Shown piece by piece: positions 25,663 through 34,107 of a DNA stretch of 64,000 nucleotides. The notes beneath the pieces were generated by a model, which searched no databases, was not told the origin of the DNA, and saw only the letters and a program-made list of their open reading frames with translations. The DNA is from Pseudomonas matsuisoli (GTDB taxonomy: Bacteria; Pseudomonadota; Gammaproteobacteria; Pseudomonadales; Pseudomonadaceae): NCBI RefSeq assembly GCF_014647635.1, contig NZ_BMPO01000008.1, forward strand, positions 186,001-250,000, in the 5' to 3' direction. Numbering within the stretch: the first letter of the stretch is position 1; every line of letters begins with the position of its first letter. A program made the translations under genes and the position numbers.

Positions 25663-26802
25663 TCAGCGCGCAAGCGCCGCTTCCGGCATCGGGTGCCGGC
25701 ACGCCATCACCACTACGCCAATTGCACCGAGTGCCATCAGCATCGGCAGCGCATGCCCGCTTATCCATTGACTGGCCGCGCCGGTTATGACCGGTCCGAT
25801 GAGGCAGCCGATACCCCAGAGTTGAGCGACATGAGCGTTCGCTTTGACCAACGCGTCATCGCGGAAACGCTCGCCGATCAAGATCAGCGATAGCGTGAAA
25901 AGCCCACCTGCGCTGGCACCGAACAGCACCCAAAGTGGCCAGATGGCGAGGGTGTGCACAAACACGGGTATCGCCACGCTGGACATCGCCAGCACGACCC
26001 CGCAGGCAAGAAACAAGCGCTGGCGTGGCAAGCGATCCGCCAGCCAGCCGACGGGCAACTGCAGTAGCGCGTCGCCGACGACCACGACGCTGACCATGGC
26101 CAGCGCTATTTCCTGCGTATATCCCTGGCGCACGCCGTAGACCGGTAGCAAGGTCAGCACCATGGATTCGAACACCGCGAACAGCACGACGGCGGACGCG
26201 ATCGCAGGCATCCCCTGGCAGAAACGCAACAGGCCGCGCCCGCCCGTTTGCGGGTCGACCGTAGGCGCGCCCTGGCGTCCGATCAGCACCAGCGAGCCAC
26301 CCAGCATGAGGCACATGCCCAACCAGAACCCGTTGTCATCCGCCGTACCGATCACACTCAACAGCAGTGGGCCGGACAGCTGGCTCAGTGCGTAACCGCT
26401 GCCGTAGAGCGCCACCAGACGACCACGCAGGTGTTCGACGGCCAGCTGGTTGATCCAGCTTTCACCGAGGATGAAGATCAGCGTGAGCACCATCCCGAGC
26501 CAAAGCCGCAACAACAGCCAGAGCAGGTAGCTGGGGAATATCGCCAGCAGCGCAACGGAGAACGCACCGACGACCAGGCACAGCTGCATGACATTGCGGG
26601 TTCCCAGCCACGCGGCCATGCGCGTCGCCGCGCTGGCCCCCAGCAGAATGCCCACCGCAGGCATCGCGGCCATCACGCCAATCGCGAATTGCCCATAGCC
26701 CCAACTCTCCAGTCGGAACGAGACCAGCGGCATGCTGACGCCCAGCGCAAGCCCCACGGAGATGACTGCCGCGCAAACCGAGAAATAGCTGGACCAACGC
26801 AT
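25663..26802 (-). CDS. MFS transporter (YcaD-like)
   Basis: 379-residue major facilitator with 12 predicted membrane segments. The first helix follows the start MRWSSYFSVCAAV; the central motif LADRLPRQR (loop between helices 8 and 9) and the segment ESWINQLAVEHLRGRLVALYG (after helix 4) resemble the YcaD/CynX-like subgroup. Start is the ATG ending 26802; the longer open frame has a proline/serine-rich tail without family similarity. Substrate unknown. It lies 105 bp downstream of kauB on the same strand but has its own likely promoter space. Confidence 0.82.
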   Translation of the reverse strand: MRWSSYFSVCAAVISVGLALGVSMPLVSFRLESWGYGQFAIGVMAAMPAVGILLGASAATRMAAWLGTRNVMQLCLVVGAFSVALLAIFPSYLLWLLLRLWLGMVLTLIFILGESWINQLAVEHLRGRLVALYGSGYALSQLSGPLLLSVIGTADDNGFWLGMCLMLGGSLVLIGRQGAPTVDPQTGGRGLLRFCQGMPAIASAVVLFAVFESMVLTLLPVYGVRQGYTQEIALAMVSVVVVGDALLQLPVGWLADRLPRQRLFLACGVVLAMSSVAIPVFVHTLAIWPLWVLFGASAGGLFTLSLILIGERFRDDALVKANAHVAQLWGIGCLIGPVITGAASQWISGHALPMLMALGAIGVVVMACRHPMPEAALAR

Positions 26803-26906
26803 AACATCGCCTCGGGACGGACCCGAGCCTCGAGAAGGGTTTGAATGGGGTAACGCGAGGAAGCCGGATGCCCTTGTAGGCATCCGGCGTTAGAGCAGAA
26901 CAAGGG

Positions 26907-28400
26907 TCAAAGCTTGATCCAGGTCGCCTTCAATTCCGTGTACTTATCGAACGCATGGATCGACTTGTCGCGACCATTACCCGACTGCTTGAATCCTCCG
27001 AATGGCGCGGTCATGTCGCCGCCATCGTACTGATTCACCCACACGCTGCCGGCGCGCAACGCTTTGGCGGTGAGATGCGCCTTCGAGATATCCCGCGTCC
27101 AGACCGCAGCCGCAAGGCCATATTGCGTGTCGTTGGCGATGCGCACCGCTTCCTCGGCATCGGCGAATGTGATAACCGACAGCACGGGCCCGAAAATTTC
27201 TTCCTGGGCGATCTTCATCGCGTTGGTTACGCCGTCGAAGATCGTCGGCTCGACGTAGGTACCGCCGGACTCTTCCAGAACGCGCTTGCCTCCGGTTACC
27301 AGCTTGGCACCGCCCGACTGGCCCGACTCGATATACGAGAGCACCGTGCTCATCTGCTGCGTGTCGACCAGCGCGCCGACGTTGGTCGCAGGATCCAGCG
27401 GATTGCCTGCTGTCCAGCCTTTCAGGGCATCGACCACCATTGGCAGGAATGTGTTCTTGATGGATCCCTCGACGAGCAGGCGCGAACCCGCGGTACACAC
27501 TTCGCCCTGGTTGAAGGCGATGGCACTCGCGGCCGCCTCTGCGGCGGCCTTGAGATCCGGCGCATCGGCAAAGACGATGTTCGGGCTCTTGCCGCCCGCT
27601 TCCAGCCAAACACGCTTCATGTTCGACTCGCCCGCGTAGATCATCAATTGCTTCGCGGTACGTGTCGAACCGGTGAATACGACCGTATCGACATCCATGT
27701 GCAAACCAAGCGCCTTACCGATGGTATGGCCATAGCCAGGCACGACATTGAGGACGCCGGCAGGTAGCCCAGCGTCCAGCGCCAGCTGCGCCACGCGAAT
27801 CGCGGTCAGTGGGGACTTCTCGGAAGGCTTGAGGACGATGGAATTGCCGGTTGCCAATGCCGGGCCCAACTTCCAGCTCGCCATCATCAGCGGGAAATTC
27901 CAGGGAACGATCGCAGCAACCACACCGACCGCTTCGCGCGTGACCAACCCAAGCTGATCATGCGGCGTCGGCGCGACTTCGTCGTACACCTTGTCGATCG
28001 CCTCGGCGCTCCAGCGGATAGCATTGGCGGAACCGGCGACATCGATATTGAGCGAATCACTGATCGGCTTGCCCATGTCGAGGGTTTCGAGCAGGGCGAG
28101 CTCTTCACGGTGCTCCAGGAGCAATTCGGAAAAGCGGATCAGGACTTTCTTACGTTGCGCCGGTGCCTTGCGCGACCAGTCGCCCGCTTCGAAGACCCGA
28201 CGGGCGGCAGCCACGGCAAGGTCTGCGTCCGCGCTGTCACAGCTAGAGACGTGTGCCAATACACGGCCATCAACTGGACTGATGCACTCAAAACGCTGCG
28301 AGCAGACGGCTTCGCAGTACTTGCCGTCGATGAACGCTCGGCTTTCGATCTTCAGGGACTCGGCACGCTGCTGCCATTGGGCAAGGGTGAGATCGGTCAT
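26907..28400 (-). CDS. kauB: 4-guanidinobutyraldehyde/4-aminobutyraldehyde dehydrogenase KauB
   Basis: 497 residues, the same length as P. aeruginosa KauB (PA5312, from memory) and very similar along the length. NAD+-dependent aldehyde dehydrogenase: N168 in PWNFP, catalytic E267 in WLEAGGKSP, and C302 in NQGEVCTAGSR. It oxidises aldehydes from agmatine, putrescine and related polyamines to guanidinobutyrate or GABA. The start is the ATG ending 28400 (MTDLTLAQWQQRA). The 190 bp region to the divergent cupin gene is unusually AT-rich for this genome. Confidence 0.92.
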   Translation of the reverse strand: MTDLTLAQWQQRAESLKIESRAFIDGKYCEAVCSQRFECISPVDGRVLAHVSSCDSADADLAVAAARRVFEAGDWSRKAPAQRKKVLIRFSELLLEHREELALLETLDMGKPISDSLNIDVAGSANAIRWSAEAIDKVYDEVAPTPHDQLGLVTREAVGVVAAIVPWNFPLMMASWKLGPALATGNSIVLKPSEKSPLTAIRVAQLALDAGLPAGVLNVVPGYGHTIGKALGLHMDVDTVVFTGSTRTAKQLMIYAGESNMKRVWLEAGGKSPNIVFADAPDLKAAAEAAASAIAFNQGEVCTAGSRLLVEGSIKNTFLPMVVDALKGWTAGNPLDPATNVGALVDTQQMSTVLSYIESGQSGGAKLVTGGKRVLEESGGTYVEPTIFDGVTNAMKIAQEEIFGPVLSVITFADAEEAVRIANDTQYGLAAAVWTRDISKAHLTAKALRAGSVWVNQYDGGDMTAPFGGFKQSGNGRDKSIHAFDKYTELKATWIKL

Positions 28401-28591
28401 CGGAAAAGTCCTCCAAAGCAACGCCGCAAGGGGCATGCTGATCGACAGGTTAAAGATGAATCGTGCGAGCCACCCTAAAGAGCGGTCTACGCATTTTCAA
28501 TATTTTTTACGAAAGCGGCCTATGGAGAATTGTATTGTGCATTTTCTCAAACATAGACTTTCTGCCACGTCCTACTGTGTGGTCATCTCTG

Positions 28592-28942
28592 ATGAATATC
28601 GTCGACTTCAATCAAATCCAATCCATCGCAGAATCCTTCCGCCCAGCGCCCGAAAAGATCCTTTCCGGGGCTCCGGATCAGACCATCCACAATCACTATT
28701 CCAGTCCGTGTGGACAGTTCAGCGCGGGAATATGGGAAGGCGCAGTGGGCCAGTGGAAGGTGAATTACACCGAGCACGAATACTGCGAAATTCTAGAAGG
28801 CGCTTCGCGGCTGCGTGACGAGGCTGGTGAATCAAAGACCGTACGCAAGGGCGATCGGTTCGTGATACCCGCGGGATTCACGGGCACTTGGGAAGTGCTT
28901 GAGCCGTGCCGGAAGGTGTACGTAGTTTTCGAACAAGCATGA
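28592..28942 (+). CDS. Cupin-domain protein (DUF861/cupin_3), PA5314-like
   Basis: 116 residues. The single cupin barrel is readable: VNYTEHEYCEILEGASRLRD (first motif) and GDRFVIPAGFTGTWEVLEP (second). Such proteins bind metal or small ligands and often act on sugars or amino-acid derivatives; the specific role is unknown. It is divergent from kauB and convergent with rpmG, as in P. aeruginosa. It ends at a strong bidirectional terminator. Confidence 0.85.
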   Translation: MNIVDFNQIQSIAESFRPAPEKILSGAPDQTIHNHYSSPCGQFSAGIWEGAVGQWKVNYTEHEYCEILEGASRLRDEAGESKTVRKGDRFVIPAGFTGTWEVLEPCRKVYVVFEQA

Positions 28943-28968
28943 AAAAGCCCGCCAATTGGCGGGCTTTT
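28942..28968. terminator. Bidirectional terminator between the cupin gene and rpmG
   Basis: AAAAGCCCGCCAATTGGCGG-GCTTTT is a perfect palindrome with A and T runs on both sides, so it can stop both convergent transcripts. Confidence 0.92.
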
Positions 28969-28985
28969 CCGAGAAGCCAGATCAA

Positions 28986-29141
28986 TTACTTGATCTTGGC
29001 TTCCTTGTAGATCACGTGCTTACGAACCACAGGATCAAATTTCTTGATTTCGATCTTGTCAGGGGTGGTGCGCTTGTTCTTGTCGGTGGTGTAGAAGTGG
29101 CCGGTACCGGCGCTGGACACCAAACGGATCAAATCACGCAT
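28986..29141 (-). CDS. rpmG: 50S ribosomal protein L33
   Basis: 51 residues, the standard size, and so easily missed by length cut-offs. The translation begins [17 protein letters not shown] and ends YKEAKIK; TTDKNKR is conserved. It lacks the four zinc cysteines, so it is the C-minus form. It lies 12 bp downstream of rpmB, and the two make the usual rpmBG operon. Confidence 0.96.
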   Translation of the reverse strand: MRDLIRLVSSAGTGHFYTTDKNKRTTPDKIEIKKFDPVVRKHVIYKEAKIK

Positions 29142-29153
29142 GTTTGCCTCTCC

Positions 29154-29390
29154 TTAGAACTTTTCGCCGCGGGCACGCATTTCGGCCAAAACGACCTCGA
29201 TGCCACGCTTGTCAATGATGCGCATGCCCTTGGCGGATACACGCAGACGCACGAAACGCTTTTCAGCTTCAACCCAGAAACGGTGATGCTGCAGGTTCGG
29301 CAGGAAACGACGACGGGTTTTGTTGTTTGCGTGGGAAATATTATTCCCGGTTACCGGACCCTTACCGGTAACTTGACAGACTCTCGACAT
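29154..29390 (-). CDS. rpmB: 50S ribosomal protein L28
   Basis: 78 residues, standard length. It begins [20 protein letters not shown] and contains [12 protein letters not shown], the highly conserved L28 core, ending MRARGEKF. It is first in the rpmBG operon. Confidence 0.97.
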   Translation of the reverse strand: MSRVCQVTGKGPVTGNNISHANNKTRRRFLPNLQHHRFWVEAEKRFVRLRVSAKGMRIIDKRGIEVVLAEMRARGEKF

Positions 29391-29843
29391 GCCTCAGCCC
29401 TCTGTTACCACATGCCCAACCCGGCATGGGTTGGCTGCTATGACTCTTGAACGTTTATCTTGCCGGGGATCAGACCGCGAAACGGCCATGGCGTCCGGCT
29501 CTTGGCGTGATTCACACCTTGGCTAGGCCATCGCTCGACACGTCTTCCAACGACCCGTACGCGATGCAGCCTGAGCGGCCCGGATAGCTGGCCCCAGAAA
29601 AGAGCGCGCCTTTATAGCAGAAAGGTCCACGCGCGACAATATATGGATAAATCGAGGAATGGGCGTAGATGCCGCGTGCGCCAAGGGATCCGCCCTTGAA
29701 CGGGAGTAGCCGCTCGTCGGCACGCAACGTTGTGGCGCTACGCGGCATGGTCTAGGGTAGACGCTTCGAGGTGCTCTCACCGCACCTTGCATGGCCTCAC
29801 CCAATCATCGGATGGGTCGGTTTCCATTTGCCGGAGTCTCGTC
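29391..29843. other. Intergenic region, about 450 bp, between rpmB and the peptide-binding protein gene
   Basis: Open frames are present on both strands but none has a ribosome-binding site with recognisable protein. I see no repeat family members here. It must contain the rpmBG promoter and the promoter of the peptide-binding protein. Confidence 0.5.
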
Positions 29844-31421
29844 ATGCGCATTGCCGCTCTCGCTCTTTTGCTTGCCCCACTTTATAGCCAAGCTGCTGCC
29901 CTGACGGTCTGCACCGAGGCCAGTCCCGACGGCTTCGACGTCGTGCAATACAACGCGCTGACCACGACCAATGCATCGGCCGATGTGCTGATGAACCGCC
30001 TGGTGGATTACGACGCGACGAAGCAGTCCCTGGTGCCGAGCCTAGCTGATCGCTGGGAGGTCTCTGATGACGGGCTGACCTACCGCTTCCACCTGCGCGA
30101 AAACGTTGCTTTTCATAGCACCGATTATTTCAAACCCACTCGCGCGCTCGATGCTGACGACGTGATCTTCAGCTTCGAGCGGATGCTGAACAAGGACCAC
30201 CCCTGGTACAAGACCGCCTCGAGCGGCTACCCCCACGCCCAGTCGATGCAGTGGCCGGCGCTGGTAAAAAAGGTCGAAGCGGTCGATCCCTCGACCGTGA
30301 GCATTACGCTCACGCATCCCGATGCCACATTCCTCGCCACACTGAGCATGGGTTTCGCGTCCATCTACTCGAAGGAATACGCGGATCAACTGATGGCAGC
30401 CGGAACGCCTGAAAAGCTCAACGCCCAACCCATCGGCACGGGACCGTTCGTGTTCCGCCGCTACCAGAAGGACGCGGTTATCCGTTACACCGCCAATGCC
30501 GATTATTTCGGAGGAAAGCCCACCGTCGATCCACTGCTGTTCGCGATCACGCCTGATACGAGCGTGCGCTTGCAAAAGTTGCGTCGAGACGAGTGCCAGG
30601 TAGCGCTTTCGCCCAAGCCGCAGGACGTTGCCGAGGCGCGCGATGATGGCAAGTTGGCCGTTTCGGAAACGCCCGCCTTCATGACCGCGTTCGTCGGGAT
30701 AAACACCAGTCATCCGCCCCTGGATAAGCCGGAAGTCCGTCAGGCCATCAACTACGCGTTCGACCGCAAGAACTACCTCAAGGCCGTGTTCGAGGGCAGC
30801 GCGAGTCCGGCGGAAGGCATCTACCCGCCGAACACCTGGAGCTACGAGAAGAGCTTGCCGAGCTACACCCACGATGTGGGCAAGGCCAAGGAATTGCTCG
30901 AGAAAGCCGGTCTAGCGGACGGCTTCAAGACCACGATCTGGACCCGCCCCACGGGAAGCGTACTCAATCCGAACCCCAACCTCGGCGCACAAATGCTGCA
31001 GGCAGATCTAGCGAAGATCGGCGTGCAAGCCGAAATCCGCGTGATCGAATGGGGCGAGTTAATCCGCCGCGCCAAAGTCGGCGAACACGACCTGTTGTTC
31101 ATGGGCTGGGCCGGCGATAACGGCGACCCTGACAACTTCCTGACCCCACAATTTGCGTGTGCGTCGGTGCAGTCGGGCCTAAATTTCGCCCGTTATTGTG
31201 ATGAAGCGTTGGACAAACTCATTACCGAAGGCAAGCAACAGGGCAACCAGGAGAAACGCTCAGCGCTGTACGAGAAGGCGCAGCGCATCATTCACCAGCA
31301 GGCGCTGTGGTTGCCGCTTGCCCACCCCACCGCCGCGACGCTGTTGCGTGACAACGTGAAGGGCTACACGACCAGCCCATTCGGTCGAGTGGATTTCTCG
31401 AAAGTGAAGGTCGGATCTTAA
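29844..31421 (+). CDS. Periplasmic dipeptide-type ABC transporter substrate-binding protein (DppA-like)
   Basis: 525 residues, signal peptide MRIAALALLLAPLYSQAAA, then the SBP_bac_5 domain: TVCTEASPDGFDVVQYN, DRWEVSDDGLTYRFHLRENV and the signature FSFERMLNKDHPWY region. It matches DppA of E. coli in general layout; in P. aeruginosa the gene at this place is PA5317, one of several dipeptide-binding proteins. No permease or ATPase gene follows, so it must use a Dpp transporter encoded elsewhere. The ATG at 29844 is chosen for its signal peptide; the longer frame has none. Confidence 0.9.
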   Translation: MRIAALALLLAPLYSQAAALTVCTEASPDGFDVVQYNALTTTNASADVLMNRLVDYDATKQSLVPSLADRWEVSDDGLTYRFHLRENVAFHSTDYFKPTRALDADDVIFSFERMLNKDHPWYKTASSGYPHAQSMQWPALVKKVEAVDPSTVSITLTHPDATFLATLSMGFASIYSKEYADQLMAAGTPEKLNAQPIGTGPFVFRRYQKDAVIRYTANADYFGGKPTVDPLLFAITPDTSVRLQKLRRDECQVALSPKPQDVAEARDDGKLAVSETPAFMTAFVGINTSHPPLDKPEVRQAINYAFDRKNYLKAVFEGSASPAEGIYPPNTWSYEKSLPSYTHDVGKAKELLEKAGLADGFKTTIWTRPTGSVLNPNPNLGAQMLQADLAKIGVQAEIRVIEWGELIRRAKVGEHDLLFMGWAGDNGDPDNFLTPQFACASVQSGLNFARYCDEALDKLITEGKQQGNQEKRSALYEKAQRIIHQQALWLPLAHPTAATLLRDNVKGYTTSPFGRVDFSKVKVGS

Positions 31422-31433
31422 ACGCACTGCTGC

Positions 31434-31495
31434 CGTAGGGCGGGTACCACCCGCGGCTTTTGATGTAGCCACACGCGGGTTGCACCCGTCCTACT
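31434..31495. repeat. REP-like pair 'GTAGGGCGGGT' family
   Basis: CGTAGGGCGGGTACCACCCG followed by CGCGGGTTGCACCC-GTCCTAC in inverted arrangement; same family as 10131-10191. It is in the gap between convergent genes. Confidence 0.75.
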
Positions 31496-31588
31496 GAACT
31501 GCTCTCTCCCTCACTTCCGCGGGCTTTCCATACCAGCGGACAGCACAGAGAGGACGCGTCTGCGCCTTAGACAGCCAAACGCACAACC

Positions 31589-32263
31589 TCACATCCAACC
31601 CAACTCCGCCATCGACAACGGCTCGCCGTCGCCGACGATGAAATGATCCAGCACGCGCACGTCGATCAATCCCAACGCCTCCTTCAAACGATGAGTCAAC
31701 ACGCGATCGGATTGGCTAGGCTCTGAAACGCCCGAAGGATGATTGTGGGTGAGAATGAGCGCGGCGGCGTTGTGGTTCAACGCGCGTTTGACGACCTGGC
31801 GCGGGTACACCGATGCACTGTCGATCGTGCCGCGAAAGAGCACTTCGAACGCCAGCACCCGATGTTTGGAATCGAGAAACAGGCAGGCGAACACCTCGTG
31901 CGGCTCGTGCCGGAGCTGCGCCTTTAGGTAATCGCGCACCGCTTGCGGGCTCTCCAGCGCAGAATCGCGCCGCAGCCCCTCGGCCAGATGACGCTTGCCC
32001 ATTTCCAGAACGGCTTGTAGCTGCGCGAACTTGGCCGGCCCTAACCCGAGATGCCGGCTGAAATGCTCTAGGTCAGCTTCGAGCAGCGTGCGCAGGCTAC
32101 CAAAGTCATTCAGTAGCCGCCGTGCCAGGTCTACGGCGCTGCACCCTGCTACGCCAGTACGCAGGAAAATTGCCAGGAGCTCTGCGTCGGTCAGTACCGC
32201 AGCACCCTGCTCCAATAGCTTTTCCCTCGGCCGCTCCGCAGCCGGCCAATTTCGAATGCTCAT
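31589..32263 (-). CDS. radC: RadC family JAB-domain protein
   Basis: 224 residues. An N-terminal helix-hairpin-helix-like region ([18 protein letters not shown], then [13 protein letters not shown]) precedes the JAMM metal-binding motif: [14 protein letters not shown] gives His-X-His-X7-Ser-X2-Asp. Despite the name, a role in DNA repair is doubtful, and the metal-dependent hydrolase activity has no agreed substrate. It is divergent from coaBC with a 140 bp gap, a near-universal arrangement in proteobacteria. Confidence 0.94.
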   Translation of the reverse strand: MSIRNWPAAERPREKLLEQGAAVLTDAELLAIFLRTGVAGCSAVDLARRLLNDFGSLRTLLEADLEHFSRHLGLGPAKFAQLQAVLEMGKRHLAEGLRRDSALESPQAVRDYLKAQLRHEPHEVFACLFLDSKHRVLAFEVLFRGTIDSASVYPRQVVKRALNHNAAALILTHNHPSGVSEPSQSDRVLTHRLKEALGLIDVRVLDHFIVGDGEPLSMAELGWM

Positions 32264-32403
32264 GCGACGCTCCTTGTCCGCTCCGGCTACCTGCCGTGCG
32301 CCTATCCGCTACAGGCGCTGTGCTATCTTAGCCAACTCGCGCGCCCCGCCTGGGCGAACATGCCCGTAGCGAGACGTGACTCTCAATTCAACAAGGCAGG
32401 CCT

Positions 32404-33618
32404 ATGCAACGGCTGTATCGCAAACGCGTCATTCTGGGTGTTGGCGGTGGCATTGCCGCCTACAAAAGCGCCGAACTCGTCCGCCGTCTTCGCGACCAAG
32501 GTGCGGACGTTCGCGTAGTGATGACCAAGGGCGGGCGTGAATTCATCACGCCACTGACCCTGCAGGCCCTTTCCGGCAACCCGGTTCACCTCGATTTGCT
32601 GGATCCGGCCGCTGAAGCGGCAATGGGTCACATTGAGCTGGCGCGCTGGGCCGACCTCGTATTGATCGCGCCCGCGACCGCCGACCTCATGGCGCGACTG
32701 GTGCAAGGGGTCGCCGATGACCTGCTGACGACCCTGGTGCTTGCAACCGATGCACCCGTCGCTGTCGCGCCAGCGATGAACCAAGCCATGTGGGGCGACG
32801 CCGCGACGCAAGCCAATGCAATCGCCCTGCAAAAACGCGGAATCCGCTTGTTCGGGCCTGCGGCCGGCAGCCAGGCCTGCGGCGATGTCGGCATGGGCCG
32901 AATGCTCGAAGCGGAGGAGCTAGCGCAACGCGCTGCTGACTGCTTCGAAAGTCGCGCCCTCGACGGCGTACGCATGCTCATTACCGCGGGCCCAACCCAG
33001 GAAAACATCGACCCCGTCCGCTACATCACCAATCACAGCTCCGGGAAGATGGGCTTCGCGCTTGCCGAGGCGGCAGCCGAAGCCGGCGCCCAAGTCACCC
33101 TGGTGACCGGGCCGGTGCATCTGCCTACGCCCGATCGTGTCAACCGCATCGATGTCGTCAGCGCGCGCGACATGCTCGCCGCCTGCGAAGCGTCCATGCC
33201 CTGCGACGTGCTGATCGCATCGGCCGCCGTTGCGGACTACCGCCCGGAAGTGATCGCACCGCACAAGCTCAAGAAGGACCCCACCAGCGGCGACGGTTTG
33301 CTCCTGCAGCTGGTGCGCAACCCCGACATTCTCGCGACGCTGGCGCAACGGCCAGACCGCCCCTTCAGCGTGGGCTTCGCCGCAGAAACGGAAAACCTCA
33401 TCGAATATGCCGCGCGCAAATTGCAGAGCAAAAACCTCGATTTGATCGTGGCCAACGATGTCGCCAACCCTAACATCGGCTTCAATAGTGAAGACAATGC
33501 CTGCAGCGTGATTGACCGCGAATTGCATGAGACGCGCTTCCCGCAGACCAGCAAAGCGAAGATCGCCCGCCAGCTCATCGACTTCATCCGCGAACGCCTG
33601 ACACGACACCAGGACTGA
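32404..33618 (+). CDS. coaBC: Bifunctional phosphopantothenoylcysteine decarboxylase/phosphopantothenate-cysteine ligase
   Basis: 404 residues, two domains. The CoaC flavoprotein part (residues about 1-185) has GGGIAAYKS, the catalytic His in [11 protein letters not shown] and the PAMNQAMW motif with catalytic Asn. The CoaB ligase part (about 190-404) has [20 protein letters not shown] and AAVADYRP with KLKK. The pair makes 4'-phosphopantetheine for coenzyme A. The dut gene starts 2 bp later, the conserved coaBC-dut arrangement. Confidence 0.96.
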   Translation: MQRLYRKRVILGVGGGIAAYKSAELVRRLRDQGADVRVVMTKGGREFITPLTLQALSGNPVHLDLLDPAAEAAMGHIELARWADLVLIAPATADLMARLVQGVADDLLTTLVLATDAPVAVAPAMNQAMWGDAATQANAIALQKRGIRLFGPAAGSQACGDVGMGRMLEAEELAQRAADCFESRALDGVRMLITAGPTQENIDPVRYITNHSSGKMGFALAEAAAEAGAQVTLVTGPVHLPTPDRVNRIDVVSARDMLAACEASMPCDVLIASAAVADYRPEVIAPHKLKKDPTSGDGLLLQLVRNPDILATLAQRPDRPFSVGFAAETENLIEYAARKLQSKNLDLIVANDVANPNIGFNSEDNACSVIDRELHETRFPQTSKAKIARQLIDFIRERLTRHQD

Positions 33619-33620
33619 AC

Positions 33621-34076
33621 ATGCACAGCCTTCAAGCGAAGATTCTCGACCCTCGACTTGGCCGCGACTTCCCGCTGCCGTCCTACGCGACACCTGGATC
33701 CGCGGGTCTCGACTTGCGCGCCATGCTCGAACAGGACGCCACCCTCGAGCCAGGACAGACCCTCCTGATTCCCACGGGCCTCTCGATTCATATCGCGGAT
33801 CCCTCCCTGGCGGCCCTGGTGCTGCCGCGTTCGGGCCTTGGGCACAAACATGGGATCGTGCTTGGCAATCTCGTCGGCTTGATCGACTCCGACTACCAGG
33901 GCGAACTCATGGTGTCTTGCTGGAACCGCGGCGTGACCTCGTTCACGATTACGGTTGGCGAGCGCATCGCTCAGTTGATGCTGGTCCCCGTCGTGCAGGC
34001 TAATTTCGAGATCGTCGAGCAGTTCGACGAAAGTCAGCGCGGTGCCGGCGGTTTCGGCCACTCGGGAACCCGCTGA
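33621..34076 (+). CDS. dut: dUTP diphosphatase
   Basis: 151 residues. Hydrolyses dUTP to dUMP, keeping uracil out of DNA. All five trimeric dUTPase motifs are present: [39 protein letters not shown] and the C-terminal [10 protein letters not shown] that closes the active site. It is coupled to coaBC and followed closely by algC. Confidence 0.97.
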   Translation: MHSLQAKILDPRLGRDFPLPSYATPGSAGLDLRAMLEQDATLEPGQTLLIPTGLSIHIADPSLAALVLPRSGLGHKHGIVLGNLVGLIDSDYQGELMVSCWNRGVTSFTITVGERIAQLMLVPVVQANFEIVEQFDESQRGAGGFGHSGTR

Positions 34077-34107
34077 ACGCACACCTGCACCGGATCGAGG
34101 GAACGCC

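Noticed and set aside
28986-29141. Missing zinc cysteines in L33 as a defect
   Set aside because: Zinc-free (C-minus) L33 is a normal form in many proteobacteria.
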